NCBI RefSeq assembly: GCF_028690125.1
Contig: NZ_JAQVBV010000008.1
Span: 116,610 to 180,609 of the forward strand
DNA: 64,000 bases
From: Bacteroides sp.
GTDB taxonomy: Bacteria > Bacteroidota > Bacteroidia > Bacteroidales > Bacteroidaceae
Direction of reading: 5' to 3'
Part shown: positions 37,933 through 47,187 of the stretch, piece by piece
Position numbering within the stretch: the stretch's first letter is position 1
Layout: each line of letters begins with the position of its first letter
The notes under the pieces: generated by a model
What the model saw: only the letters and a program-made list of their open reading frames with translations
What the model was told of the DNA's origin: nothing
Database searches by the model: none
Program-made: the position numbers and the translations under genes

Positions 37933-39120
37933 ATGAACATCATCGACTGGATACTTTACATTCCTTTGACATTATGTGTTAGTTATCTGCTAATATTCGC
38001 CATTGCTTCTAAGTTCTACCGTACCCCCCGGTATCCGGAAGCCAAAACTTATTGTCGTTTTGCTGTATTATTTCCGGCTTATAAAGAAGACCAAGTAATT
38101 GTTTCTTCCGTGCGTAGCTTTCTGGAGCAAAATTATCCGCCTGATAAATTTAACATTATTGTCATTTCAGATCAAATGAAACCCACTACTAATAAAGAGT
38201 TAAGCTCATTGCCTATCCGATTGTTAATAGCTCACTACACAGAGAGCTCAAAGGCTCGAGCTCTTAGAATGGCCATAGATGCCATAGAAGGTGAGACTTA
38301 TGACGGTATTATTATCATGGATGCCGACAACTTAACCATTCCAAACTTTTTGAGCGAAATAAACAAAGCTTTCAACAATGGGATTGATTCTGTACAAGCA
38401 CACCGTACAGGAAAAAACCTAAACACGAGTATTTCCATTTTGGACAGTATCAGTGAGGAAATCAATAATAGTTTCTTCCGAAGTGGTCACAATGTCCTCG
38501 GTCTTTCAGCAGGATTATCCGGTTCCGGTATGGCTTTCAATGCCAATTGGTTCAGAAAAAATGTGGCACACCTACAGAGTGCGGGTGAGGATAAAGAATT
38601 AGAAGCATTACTTTTGCGGCAAGGTATTCATACCGTCTATTTAAGACAATTACCTGTATATGATGAAAAAGTAGAAAAGAAGGAAGCTATTGGTAACCAA
38701 CGAAAACGTTGGATAGCGGCACAATTCGGCACTCTTTATACATCACTCCCCTATTTCCCTAAAGCTCTGCTACAAGGTAATCTTGATTATTGCAACAAGA
38801 TTTTCCAATGGATGCTCCCTCCCCGACTGATACAGCTTGCCGGAGTCTTTGGTTTTACAATATTTTTTACCACTTTCGGTGTATACATGAGCCTACAAGG
38901 TCATGAGCAAGAATGGCAGATTAGTATAAAATGGTGGATTCTGTCATTTGCACAGATCACGGCAATGATTCTGCCAATTCCCGGAGAGATGCTCAATAGG
39001 CGGTTGTTACTCTCTATTTTACAGCTACCCACACTAACCATTACCACTATCAAAAACTTGTTCAAGTTAAAAGGAGCTTATAAAAAGTTCATTCATACTA
39101 AACATGGAGATCATGAATAA
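37933..39120 (+). CDS. Membrane-bound family 2 glycosyltransferase (processive-type motifs)
   Basis: A 395-residue GT2 protein with one N-terminal TM helix (~5-25) and two C-terminal ones (~290-345). Motifs follow the cellulose/hyaluronan-synthase order: DAD (130-132), SGSGMAF (196-202), GED (218-220) and QRKRW (256-260). That order suggests a polymerising or long-chain transferase acting at the inner face of the membrane, although several non-processive relatives share it. It lies 35 bp after the preceding transferase gene. Confidence 0.82.
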   Translation: MNIIDWILYIPLTLCVSYLLIFAIASKFYRTPRYPEAKTYCRFAVLFPAYKEDQVIVSSVRSFLEQNYPPDKFNIIVISDQMKPTTNKELSSLPIRLLIAHYTESSKARALRMAIDAIEGETYDGIIIMDADNLTIPNFLSEINKAFNNGIDSVQAHRTGKNLNTSISILDSISEEINNSFFRSGHNVLGLSAGLSGSGMAFNANWFRKNVAHLQSAGEDKELEALLLRQGIHTVYLRQLPVYDEKVEKKEAIGNQRKRWIAAQFGTLYTSLPYFPKALLQGNLDYCNKIFQWMLPPRLIQLAGVFGFTIFFTTFGVYMSLQGHEQEWQISIKWWILSFAQITAMILPIPGEMLNRRLLLSILQLPTLTITTIKNLFKLKGAYKKFIHTKHGDHE

Positions 39121-39130
39121 ATAAAAAAAT

Positions 39131-40255
39131 ATGAAAATAGCCATTGAAGCACAAAGAATATTCCGTTCCAATAAGCATGGAATGGATTTCGTCGCTCTTG
39201 AAACCATTCGAGAACTACAAAAGATAGACAAGAAGAATGAGTACTTCATATTTGTCACCCCAGGAGAAGATCGCTGTCTGAAAGAATCGGACAACTTTCA
39301 TATTATCGAGCTATCCTGCCCCACTTATCCTCTATGGGAACAAGTGGCACTACCCAGAGCAGTGAAACGAATAATGCCCGATTTGCTGCATTGTACCAGC
39401 AACACGGCCCCATTACACTGTCCGGTTCCCTTAATACTGACATTACATGACATTATATATCTCGAAAAACGACAATCTTCGAGCAAATCATGGTATCAGG
39501 AAATGGGCTGGCATTACCGTCGTTTAGTCGTTCCCCGTATTTTGCCTCACTGTAACAAAATAATTACAGTATCACAATTCGAATGCCAACGAATCCGCGA
39601 AGTTCTTCATCTTCCCGATGAACAGCTAGTTGCCGTATACAATGGATATAATCCTTATTTCTCTCCCTTTCCGGCAGCATCTGACATTATTCGCAAATAC
39701 ATAGAAACAAATGATTATCTATTTTTTCTTGGTAATACGGATCCCAAGAAAAACACTCCCCGTATGCTGAAAGCATATAGTCTATATTTAAAACAGTCAG
39801 AGCAAAAACGTCCCTTGCTTATAGCTGATTTAAAAGAAGACTATATTGACAGTATTCTCGATTCTGAGCAATTGACAGCTATTAAACCCTATTTACGTTT
39901 CCCGGGTTACATACCCAATATCGACTTAGCGAATATATATAATGGCGCATTTGCTTTTCTGTATCCCTCACTTCGGGAAAGTTTCGGCATCCCCATTTTA
40001 GAAGCTATGGCATGCGGTACACCTGTTATTGCAGGCAACATATCGGCAATGCCGGAAATTGCTGGTGAAGATGCTTGTCTGGCAGACCCATTCAGTCCGG
40101 AGGACATAGCTCGACACATCATCAGGCTGGAAAAAGATAAATTATTTTACCAAGAACAAGTAAAATACGGGTTAAAAAGATGTCAGTTATTCTCATGGAA
40201 TAAAACGGCTGAAAAGTTACTTGAAATATATTCAGAACAATATCTGCATCAATAG
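39131..40255 (+). CDS. Family 4 glycosyltransferase
   Basis: A 374-residue GT-B enzyme of the RfaB/mannosyltransferase type. N-terminal MKIAIEAQRIFRSNKHGMD (acceptor domain), central HDIIYLEKRQ and the C-terminal donor-site motif YPSLRESFGIPILEAMACGTPVIAG (~278-302), where the E-x7-E pair is conserved. It is last in block one; a strong terminator begins 11 bp after its stop. Confidence 0.88.
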   Translation: MKIAIEAQRIFRSNKHGMDFVALETIRELQKIDKKNEYFIFVTPGEDRCLKESDNFHIIELSCPTYPLWEQVALPRAVKRIMPDLLHCTSNTAPLHCPVPLILTLHDIIYLEKRQSSSKSWYQEMGWHYRRLVVPRILPHCNKIITVSQFECQRIREVLHLPDEQLVAVYNGYNPYFSPFPAASDIIRKYIETNDYLFFLGNTDPKKNTPRMLKAYSLYLKQSEQKRPLLIADLKEDYIDSILDSEQLTAIKPYLRFPGYIPNIDLANIYNGAFAFLYPSLRESFGIPILEAMACGTPVIAGNISAMPEIAGEDACLADPFSPEDIARHIIRLEKDKLFYQEQVKYGLKRCQLFSWNKTAEKLLEIYSEQYLHQ

Positions 40256-40266
40256 TATATAATCAG

Positions 40267-40303
40267 AAAGAGTGAAGCGCATATAACACTTCACTCTTTT
40301 TTC
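40267..40303 (+). terminator. Strong terminator ending exopolysaccharide block one
   Basis: AAAGAGTGAAG (40267-40277) pairs perfectly with CTTCACTCTTT (40289-40299), an 11-nt loop, then TTTC. It has the best rho-independent shape in the window and separates the two exopolysaccharide blocks. Confidence 0.85.
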
Positions 40304-40329
40304 ACTTCAAAGCATGGACAAGCCTTAAT

Positions 40330-40560
40330 CTACTTTTCCGGCTCAATCTCTCCGTTCCCATTCAAGTCGGGACTCAAATCACGATGGAGAGAATACGACA
40401 ACCCGGATAATCGCGCAACAGCGTAAGTATAAGCACACGAAGCGAATGCTTCGGGTATTCGGTACGGGTATCAGCCGGACATCTGTGGCAATCCAGACCA
40501 TCTTCCTAGCAGACACCAATACTGGTTAAATAAGACGCTCCCGGATTAAAAGAACGGCTC
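40330..40560 (-). pseudogene. Remnant of an N-acetylmuramoyl-L-alanine amidase gene
   Basis: Joining two minus-strand frames gives the C-terminal half of a T7-lysozyme-like amidase: SIGVC-stop-EDGLD, PADTRTEYPKHSLRVLILTL, LRDYPGCRIL, a frameshift, HRDLSPDLNGNGEIEPEK, then TAG at 40330-40332. Intact family members read SIGICYEGGLD and end in GHRDLSPDxNGNG. The Tyr codon has become TAG (40506-40508), the catalytic N-terminal His region is lost, and the Cys-rich tail is absent. Such amidases frequently accompany Bacteroides capsule loci. The alignment is from memory of the family, but the fit is close. Confidence 0.75.
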
Positions 40561-40774
40561 ATAGCCTCCGGAATGAATATTAAAAGCAAATATTACACAC
40601 TTGCACAAGTATGCCTAATCATAGAAGTGCTACAGGAGCCTTGACTCAATGAGCAACAAACAATGAAATCAATTCCTCATTTTGATCTCTAACTAGCCTA
40701 TTGTCCAATCCTCACTAAACAACTCATTTTCACCAACCAGCAAGAACTATCAAATTTTATATCTCATACTCGCC

Positions 40775-42000
40775 TATCTAATGGAACCGAAAGGTCTTTC
40801 GACTCGACGCAAGGCGAATATCTCCCATTGAAAGGATCGTAAATAAACGTAGCTACTTCTCTCCATCCCGAATGCTTAAATTTCACCTTTTTCCACATAA
40901 ACACAAGTTATTCCGATTTCATCATCCCTTTCTAAAACCAGCTCGTAGTCGGCTTTATTGTAAAAGTCGGCAGAACCACTGATATCATACATTTCCGGAG
41001 GAGTCGTCGTATTCGTCATCAGATTTCGATTCATTTTATGAGGATAAGCACAAGAATGACCAGACAATTGTACTGATTAAAACTTATCTAACAAATTTGA
41101 CAAATATTGCGTTTTCGTCTGTCCCAGTTGGGGAGTATGATCGAAGCGGTTGAGTGAGTCTAAAACAACGATACGACATCCACGACAAACTACCAATTTG
41201 CGAGTTTTAGCAAGCATACGATCCCGCGTGATACTCCCTTTGAGCGAAATATGGCTGACATTATTCGTAAGAAATTGCTCCAAAAGTGCCAGAAGACTGT
41301 CTGACATACCATAACCATTTTTAAAACGATGTCCGGTGAGCTTCTCAATCAGTTTGCAAAGATGGTAGACAATGGGTACATTCTCCAGACTGAAAAAGCG
41401 ATTTTCCACTGATGCCACAAGCAAAGGCATAACACAAGCTCCGTCGATCCATTCAGATTTTCTAGAGCCGAACGTACCCGTGACAATAAGAAGACGACAA
41501 CGTCCATAAGAGCAAAATTTGTCCATTTCCTCCCATCCTGTATCAGCACCGGGACTAAAACTGTTGTCATAGAGTGTACGCAATTCTCTGTGAAGACCGG
41601 CAGCAGTAAAGATACCTTCTAAATATATTTCCTCCGCTTGCTCGATGGCAATACGGAAACTTTCGGCACCATACTTAACAAGATCCTCATTAGCATCTTT
41701 GCATTCCCGTCCATAATTCACAATTCCCCAACGTTCAGGTCCTAAACGATTGACCAGCTCTTCACGCAAAACAATTCCTGCCGAATCTGAATCAACAATG
41801 ATAATAATCTCTTTTTTTCCTCGAAGTGAGTTTCTATAAAGCGGTCAAGCCACATCAGGTTAGCATTAGCTCCAGCAAGTACAGAAATCACATTTTAAAA
41901 TGCCTTAGCCATGCTCGATGTAGCATCCAGTTCGCCTTCATAAATAATATAGGTCGGCTGTCCCAAAAAACAGAATCAATGTTGTAAGGAATCAATTCAG
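40775..42000 (-). pseudogene. Decayed Toprim/DnaB-like primase-helicase gene
   Basis: Minus-strand fragments reconstruct the C-terminal two thirds of a phage-type Toprim-RecA protein. In order: QPTYIIYEGELDATSSMAKAF, then TAA (41895-41897); NVISVLAGANANLMWLDRF; a shift in an A7 run (~41812-41818); IIIIVDSDSAG (Toprim DxD); then an open stretch 41769-41077 with GTFGSRKS, a Walker A in which the Gly before Lys is Arg, and IVVLDSLNRFDH (Walker B); a stop at 41077; HKMNRN...MYDISGSADFYNKADYEL; another shift near 40885; and VKFKHSGWREVATFIYDPFNGRY. At least two stops, two shifts and a damaged P-loop show that it is dead. Confidence 0.85.
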
Positions 42001-42050
42001 CTTTTTGTACCATTTAGAAATGCTTCGATCCACTACGAAATGTTGTATTG

Positions 42051-42429
42051 ATCAACTATAATTAAAACAAACGGAATGGAGGCTGGAACATAACGGTAAC
42101 TGCCAGATACTTACACGCTAAAGCATTCAACCAGCACCTGAAGTCGCTAAAATGTGCACTCAAGCTCCATTTAGTTTACTATCAGATCAATCAGGCAATG
42201 ACCAATGAAAAATGTTTAGTCTTACTACAGGCGGACTCGAAAGACATACACAAATATGACCAGCGGCTAATTGTCTTTTTACAAGACTCGAGTGACAAGG
42301 AAAAACAACAGAGACGAATTATACAAAAACAACAAACATTACATATCAGTGGAAAACTGATAAAACAAAACGGAGAAAAAAGACGTAAAAAGAAATGCAT
42401 AAAAAAGAGAAAGTTATCATAAGTTTCAT
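42051..42429. other. Gap upstream of exopolysaccharide block two
   Basis: A plus-strand open frame runs through this stretch (from about 42064 to the TAA at 42420) with an internal ATG at 42198, ending in Lys/Arg-rich sequence. It has no visible signal, ribosome site or family resemblance, and its codon pattern is unlike the neighbouring genes, so I treat it as debris of the decayed cassette. The minus-strand start of the primase gene would also have been here but is not recognisable. Confidence 0.35.
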
Positions 42430-42437
42430 TATCTTTG
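42430..42437 (+). promoter_or_regulatory. -7 promoter box of exopolysaccharide block two
   Basis: TATCTTTG lies 44 nt before the first ATG of block two, a normal leader length. With the terminator at 40267 it shows that the second block is transcribed separately from the first. Confidence 0.6.
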
Positions 42438-42481
42438 TTCTAACAAGAGTATATGCTCGTCAAAACTAAGTTTAATAAAAC

Positions 42482-43594
42482 ATGAACGGTTGTAATACAA
42501 ACGCGAAAGGAATAAAAGCATTAATCGTTTTTCGGGAAACTGGCGACACAGACAATCTTTTTGCGACTGTATTATGTGACGCCATCCGGTTGGTTGGCAT
42601 TGAAGTGCAATGCTCTGTGGAAGAATTCTGGAATTCAGATATGGAATATAATATCATTCACTTTCAATGGCCTGAAGAAGTTATAGGTCGAAACAGCAAT
42701 GACTTCGGTATCATCTCTCGCCTGAAGGAACGAATTGATTTCTTTCGTTCAAGAGGAACCCATTTCATATACACACGTCATAACTTGTGTCCCTCCTCAG
42801 CAAACGAAGTCATCAATCATGCCTACGAAATCATCGAATCCGAAAGCGATATAGTGGTACATATGGGTCATTATAGTCTCAATGAATTCGCAGCCGGCCA
42901 TTCCGGGAGCCGGAATGTCATTATCCCACATCCCGTTTATGAATATACTTACCGAGAAGATATTAGTATTGAACGGGCACGTCAGTACTTGAATTTGCCA
43001 CAAGACGCGTTTATTGTTACTGCTTTCGGGAAATTCCACAACAATAAAGAAAGGCGCATGACATTGAATGCATTCAGCAAATGGAACAAAAGAAACAAGT
43101 TGTTGCTGGCACCCCGTTTTTATCCGTTTTCGAGAATCAATAAATACGGTCACAACTTTCTGAAGCGATGGATCTCTCGTACAGGATATTATCTGCTGAT
43201 ACCACTATTCAACCATTTTTCAAAAATACATGCTGGTGCAAGCGACGAAATGATAGATAGCTGCGATCTGCCTTATTATATTGCTGCTTGCGACATGGTG
43301 TTTATTCAACGGAAAGAAGCGTTAAACTCGGCTATGGTTCCCCTCGCCTTCCTATATCACAAAGTAGTAGTAGGTCCCAATGTAGGAAATATTGGCGAAT
43401 GGCTGCGTGAAACGAGTAATCCGACATTCAATCCTGACGACCCACCAAATATTGTGAAAGCACTGGAAAAAGGAAATTTACAGACTATCTGGTACAAAGG
43501 AGAAGGAAATTATTCGTATGCAATGAAACATATGAACATAAAAAAAGTGGGAAAAGAGTACGCCCAAATTTACATGAACTTAACAAACAATTAA
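42482..43594 (+). CDS. GT-B-fold glycosyltransferase
   Basis: A 370-residue protein with an N-terminal Rossmann-like half (KALIVFRETGDTDNLFATVLC) and a C-terminal donor-binding half (VTAFGKFHNNKERRMTLNAF; LPYYIAACDMVFIQRKEALNSAMVPLAFLYHKVVVGPN, with the Glu expected to bind the nucleotide sugar). The pattern fits GT1/GT4-like transferases, though the E-x7-E motif is not classical. It heads block two. Confidence 0.72.
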   Translation: MNGCNTNAKGIKALIVFRETGDTDNLFATVLCDAIRLVGIEVQCSVEEFWNSDMEYNIIHFQWPEEVIGRNSNDFGIISRLKERIDFFRSRGTHFIYTRHNLCPSSANEVINHAYEIIESESDIVVHMGHYSLNEFAAGHSGSRNVIIPHPVYEYTYREDISIERARQYLNLPQDAFIVTAFGKFHNNKERRMTLNAFSKWNKRNKLLLAPRFYPFSRINKYGHNFLKRWISRTGYYLLIPLFNHFSKIHAGASDEMIDSCDLPYYIAACDMVFIQRKEALNSAMVPLAFLYHKVVVGPNVGNIGEWLRETSNPTFNPDDPPNIVKALEKGNLQTIWYKGEGNYSYAMKHMNIKKVGKEYAQIYMNLTNN

Positions 43595-43635
43595 TGAGTT
43601 AAAAACATCTATTTGATGTGTAACTTGATAAAAAA

Positions 43636-44601
43636 ATGAAAAATAATAATAATATAAAGGTAAGTGTTGTGATACCTGTTTACAATACCGAAAAATACAT
43701 CCGTCAAACAGTGGAAAGTATCATGAGCCAGACACTGAAAGAGTTGGAAATCATTATTATTAACGATGGCTCCACAGACGAAAGTTTGAAAATTATCAAA
43801 GCACTTGCACTATTGGACAATCGAATACAATTTTATTCGCAGCCTAACCAAGGACCATCTGTAACACGTAACGCAGGTATTACACACTCCCACGGGAAAT
43901 ATCTATATTTTATGGACAGTGACGATTTGCTCGAAACAGATACATTGGAAATATGTTATCAAAAATGTGAAGAAGATCGGTTGGATTTTGTTTTTTTTGA
44001 TGCTTGTTGCTTTTATGACAATGATCTCTCTTATGTTCCGCAATTGAGCTATCAGCGTACGGACAAAATGGAGGACAAAATCTACAATGGTATTGAAGCT
44101 TTGAAATTTCAATTAGAAAATGAAATCTTTACCCCTTCTGCTTGTCTTAACTTTATTAGCACAAGTTTTCTGAAGAAATGTGATTTACACTTCTATCCCG
44201 GGATACTACACGAAGACCAACTATTTTCTACCTTACTCTATTTGCAAGCAGAAAGAACGGCTTGTATACGTCGATCTTTTTTCCAACGCCGCTTGCGCAA
44301 TAATTCAATCATGACATGCAAGTTTTCAACCAAAAATTTGAAAAGTTACCTCATTGTAGTACATGAACTATTGCAATTCAAGAAGCAAACTCGTGAAGAA
44401 AATGTTGGAGTGGTTATTGACCTGCACCTTTCACAAATGCTCAACGCTGTGGTATGGCAAGCACACACTCTTCCTTTTAGGAAACGCATACAATTGGCTA
44501 TTCGTTCTTTATTTCAATATAAGCGATATATATCAATAAGAAGTATTGGAGTGTTGCTATTTAAATCATTAATTCATCAACAATCTAAAAGTAATGACTA
44601 G
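43636..44601 (+). CDS. Family 2 glycosyltransferase
   Basis: A 321-residue GT-A enzyme: VVIPVYNTEKYIRQTVESIM (~11-30), IINDGSTDES (~46-55), PSVTRNAGITHSHGKYLYFMDSDD with the DSD metal motif (~74-97). The C-terminal part contains HEDQLFSTLLYL (acidic catalytic region). It belongs to the WcaA-like group that adds single sugars to lipid-linked intermediates. It overlaps the flippase gene by 8 bp. Confidence 0.87.
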   Translation: MKNNNNIKVSVVIPVYNTEKYIRQTVESIMSQTLKELEIIIINDGSTDESLKIIKALALLDNRIQFYSQPNQGPSVTRNAGITHSHGKYLYFMDSDDLLETDTLEICYQKCEEDRLDFVFFDACCFYDNDLSYVPQLSYQRTDKMEDKIYNGIEALKFQLENEIFTPSACLNFISTSFLKKCDLHFYPGILHEDQLFSTLLYLQAERTACIRRSFFQRRLRNNSIMTCKFSTKNLKSYLIVVHELLQFKKQTREENVGVVIDLHLSQMLNAVVWQAHTLPFRKRIQLAIRSLFQYKRYISIRSIGVLLFKSLIHQQSKSND

Positions 44602-46063
44602 CAATATCAAGCAACAATTATTTTCCGGCATATTTTACACCGCTATTGCAAAATACAGTGGAATCATTATTTCCTTAGTTGTAGCAGGCATTCTGGCTCG
44701 TTTACTTTCACCGGATGATTTTGGCATCGTGGCAATTGCCAGTGTCATTATCGCCTTTTTCAATCTTTTCACTGACATGGGAGTATCTGCTTCTATCGTT
44801 CAGAACAAATCATTGACAAAAAAAGAATTATCAGACATCTTTTCATTCACAGTATGGACGGGAATTGGTATCAGCACCTTATTTTTTGCTGCCTCCTGGC
44901 TTATTGCTGATTATTATAAAAGCGAAATTTTACGAACACTTTGCCAACTATTGGCAATCAATCTATTTTTTGCGTCAGCCAATATTGTTCCGGGAACAAT
45001 GTTCTATCGAAACAAAGATTTTAAATTTATCGCCATTCGTAGTTTTACCATTCAGATAATCGGAGGTACTGCCGCTGTGATAGCAGCTTTATCCGGCGCA
45101 GGATTATATGCACTGATTATCAGCCCAATACTTTCCAGTATCCTATTATTCGGTATCTCCTACCGCCGCTATCCACAACAGATTCGTTTTACATTAGGAT
45201 GGAACGTGTTACAAAAAATATTTTCCTACTCCGCTTATCAGTTCCTTTTCAATATTATTAATTATTTCAGCCGCAATCTTGACAAACTACTTATCGGGAA
45301 ATATATGAATATGTCCGACCTTGGCTATTATGAAAAGTCCTATCGACTGATGATGCTTCCTTTGCAAAATATAACGCAAGTGATTACTCCGGTGATGCAT
45401 CCCGTTCTTAGCGATTTTCAAAACGATAGAGAATGTTTAGTTTCATCCTATGAACGAATTGTCCGTATTCTAGCATTTATTGGTCTACCATTAAGTGTAT
45501 TACTTTTTTTCACAGCAGAGGAAGTTACGTTGATTATCTTCGGCGACCAGTGGTTACCCTCCATTCCGGTATTCCGGATTTTGTCTCTTTCAGTGGGCAT
45601 TCAAATCATACTGTCTTCTTCCGGATCTATATTTCAAGCAGCAGGAGACACACGAAGCTTATTCCTTTGTGGGGTATTCTCTTCTTTTTTCAACGTAATA
45701 GGAATATTGCTTGGTATTTTCCATTTCGGTACATTGACAGCAGTCGCTACTTGTATTACAATCACATTCACAATCAATTTTTTACAGTGCTACTGGATGA
45801 TGTACCGAATGACATTCCGGAAAAGTCTGTGGTCTTTCGTCCGACAGATCTTTTCACCGATAATCATAAGCTTATTAATAGCAACTGTCCTCTTACCTTT
45901 GCAGTACACGTTGGAGGGAATGAATCTTTTTATCACATTGATATTGAAAAGTTTCATTAGTTTTATTATCTTTGGAGCGTATATTCAGCTAACGCATGAG
46001 TATAATATCATAAAAAAATTACAAGAAATCGCAGGTAAACTAAACAAACAAAACAACAAATAA
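44594..46063 (+). CDS. Wzx-type polysaccharide flippase
   Basis: A 489-residue polytopic protein of the MOP superfamily (polysaccharide transporter) with about 14 membrane helices. N-terminal KQQLFSGIFYTAIAKYSGIIISL and FGIVAIASVIIAFFNLFTDMGVSASIVQ, then FSRNLDKLLIGKYMNMSDLGYYEKSYRL are typical of the RfbX/WzxC group. It should flip undecaprenyl-linked repeat units to the periplasm for the polymerase of block one, so the two blocks depend on each other. Confidence 0.9.
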   Translation: MTSNIKQQLFSGIFYTAIAKYSGIIISLVVAGILARLLSPDDFGIVAIASVIIAFFNLFTDMGVSASIVQNKSLTKKELSDIFSFTVWTGIGISTLFFAASWLIADYYKSEILRTLCQLLAINLFFASANIVPGTMFYRNKDFKFIAIRSFTIQIIGGTAAVIAALSGAGLYALIISPILSSILLFGISYRRYPQQIRFTLGWNVLQKIFSYSAYQFLFNIINYFSRNLDKLLIGKYMNMSDLGYYEKSYRLMMLPLQNITQVITPVMHPVLSDFQNDRECLVSSYERIVRILAFIGLPLSVLLFFTAEEVTLIIFGDQWLPSIPVFRILSLSVGIQIILSSSGSIFQAAGDTRSLFLCGVFSSFFNVIGILLGIFHFGTLTAVATCITITFTINFLQCYWMMYRMTFRKSLWSFVRQIFSPIIISLLIATVLLPLQYTLEGMNLFITLILKSFISFIIFGAYIQLTHEYNIIKKLQEIAGKLNKQNNK

Positions 46064-47187
46064 TGAAAAAAGCACTTTTTTTATTATTTCATGGCTTTGG
46101 TGAAGCTAATGGCATCAGCAAAAAAATACGCTATCAAGTAAAAGCTCTCAAAGAATGTGGACTGGATGTGCGTACTTGTTACTATGACTTTATGCCGGAC
46201 GGACGTCGTTGTTGGATGCTGGACGGCGAGATACTTGCTGACTTTGGATTCGGTTTGTCTGCAAAGATCAGAAAGCGATTCGATTTTAGTTTTATTGCTG
46301 ATTATGTCCGCTGCGAAAAAATTGAATTTGTCTACATCCGTTCATATCATAACGCCAATCCTTTTACGATTCATTTGGTGAACCGCATGAAAAAATATGG
46401 AGCTAAAGTGTTGATGGAAATTCCGACTTATCCCTATGATCAAGAATACATCACACGATCTATGAAACTAGATCTTACTGTCGATCAACATTTCCGCTCC
46501 CGCCTTGCCCGTTGTTTGGACGGAATTGTCACTTTTTCTAATGCCAAAACAATATTTGGAGGACGAACAATCCGTATTTCGAACGGAATTGACTTTGATC
46601 ATATTCCGGTAAAAACACAAAAAAATGATACTTCGCGTGAGATGCATCTCCTAGGCGTAGCAGAAATACATTATTGGCATGGCTTTGATCGTCTATTATC
46701 GGGACTTGCTGAATATTACCAAACAAATCCTGACTATAAGGTTTATTTTCATATTGTAGGACCGCTTTTCGGAGAACGTGAACAGCAAGAGATTTTACCG
46801 ATTTTACAAAACAAGGAGTTGAAGGATTATGTCATCCTCCACGGCCCTCTGCATGGCGCTGATCTTAATGCCTGCTTCGAACAAGCAGACTTTGCAATCG
46901 GTAGTCTGGGACGACATCGAAGTGGAATCACGTTTATTAAAACACTCAAGAACCGTGAATATGCCGCAAGAGGAATTGCTTTCGCCTACTCGGAAACCGA
47001 CGAAGACTTTGACTCAATGCCCTATGTCTGTAAGGTCTCTGCCGACGAATCACCTATCAATATCCGGAAACTGATTGACTTTCAGCACTCCATGACACTT
47101 ACGCCGGAAGAAATACGCGAATCTGTGCGCCCATTATCGTGGAAGGCACAAATGCAAAAAGTAATAGAAGATTTTCATCATGAATAA
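46063..47187 (+). CDS. Glycosyltransferase, GT-B fold
   Basis: A 374-residue protein sharing one base with the flippase stop (TAATG). The C-terminal donor domain reads ISNGIDFDHIPV, then MHLLGVAEIHYWHGFDRLL, VYFHIVGPLFGEREQQEI and YVILHGPLHGADLNACFEQADFAIGSLG, typical of GT4-like enzymes. In place of E-x7-E near residue 300 it has KTLKNREYAARGI, so the subfamily is uncertain. The N-terminal half (FHGFGEANGISKKIRYQ) is the acceptor domain. Confidence 0.75.
   Translation: MKKALFLLFHGFGEANGISKKIRYQVKALKECGLDVRTCYYDFMPDGRRCWMLDGEILADFGFGLSAKIRKRFDFSFIADYVRCEKIEFVYIRSYHNANPFTIHLVNRMKKYGAKVLMEIPTYPYDQEYITRSMKLDLTVDQHFRSRLARCLDGIVTFSNAKTIFGGRTIRISNGIDFDHIPVKTQKNDTSREMHLLGVAEIHYWHGFDRLLSGLAEYYQTNPDYKVYFHIVGPLFGEREQQEILPILQNKELKDYVILHGPLHGADLNACFEQADFAIGSLGRHRSGITFIKTLKNREYAARGIAFAYSETDEDFDSMPYVCKVSADESPINIRKLIDFQHSMTLTPEEIRESVRPLSWKAQMQKVIEDFHHE

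Noticed and set aside
40876..41067. 63-residue minus-strand open frame as a small gene
   Set aside because: It encodes the MYDISGSADF segment of the same decayed primase-helicase and continues after a frameshift.
41077..41769. 230-residue minus-strand open frame as a stand-alone gene
   Set aside because: It is only the middle of a Toprim/DnaB-like gene; homologous pieces continue beyond both ends in other frames or past stops, and its Walker A is damaged.
42198..42422. 74-residue plus-strand frame upstream of exopolysaccharide block two
   Set aside because: Lys/Arg-rich end, no recognisable family, no ribosome site, and open upstream without a start; more likely debris of the fossil cassette.
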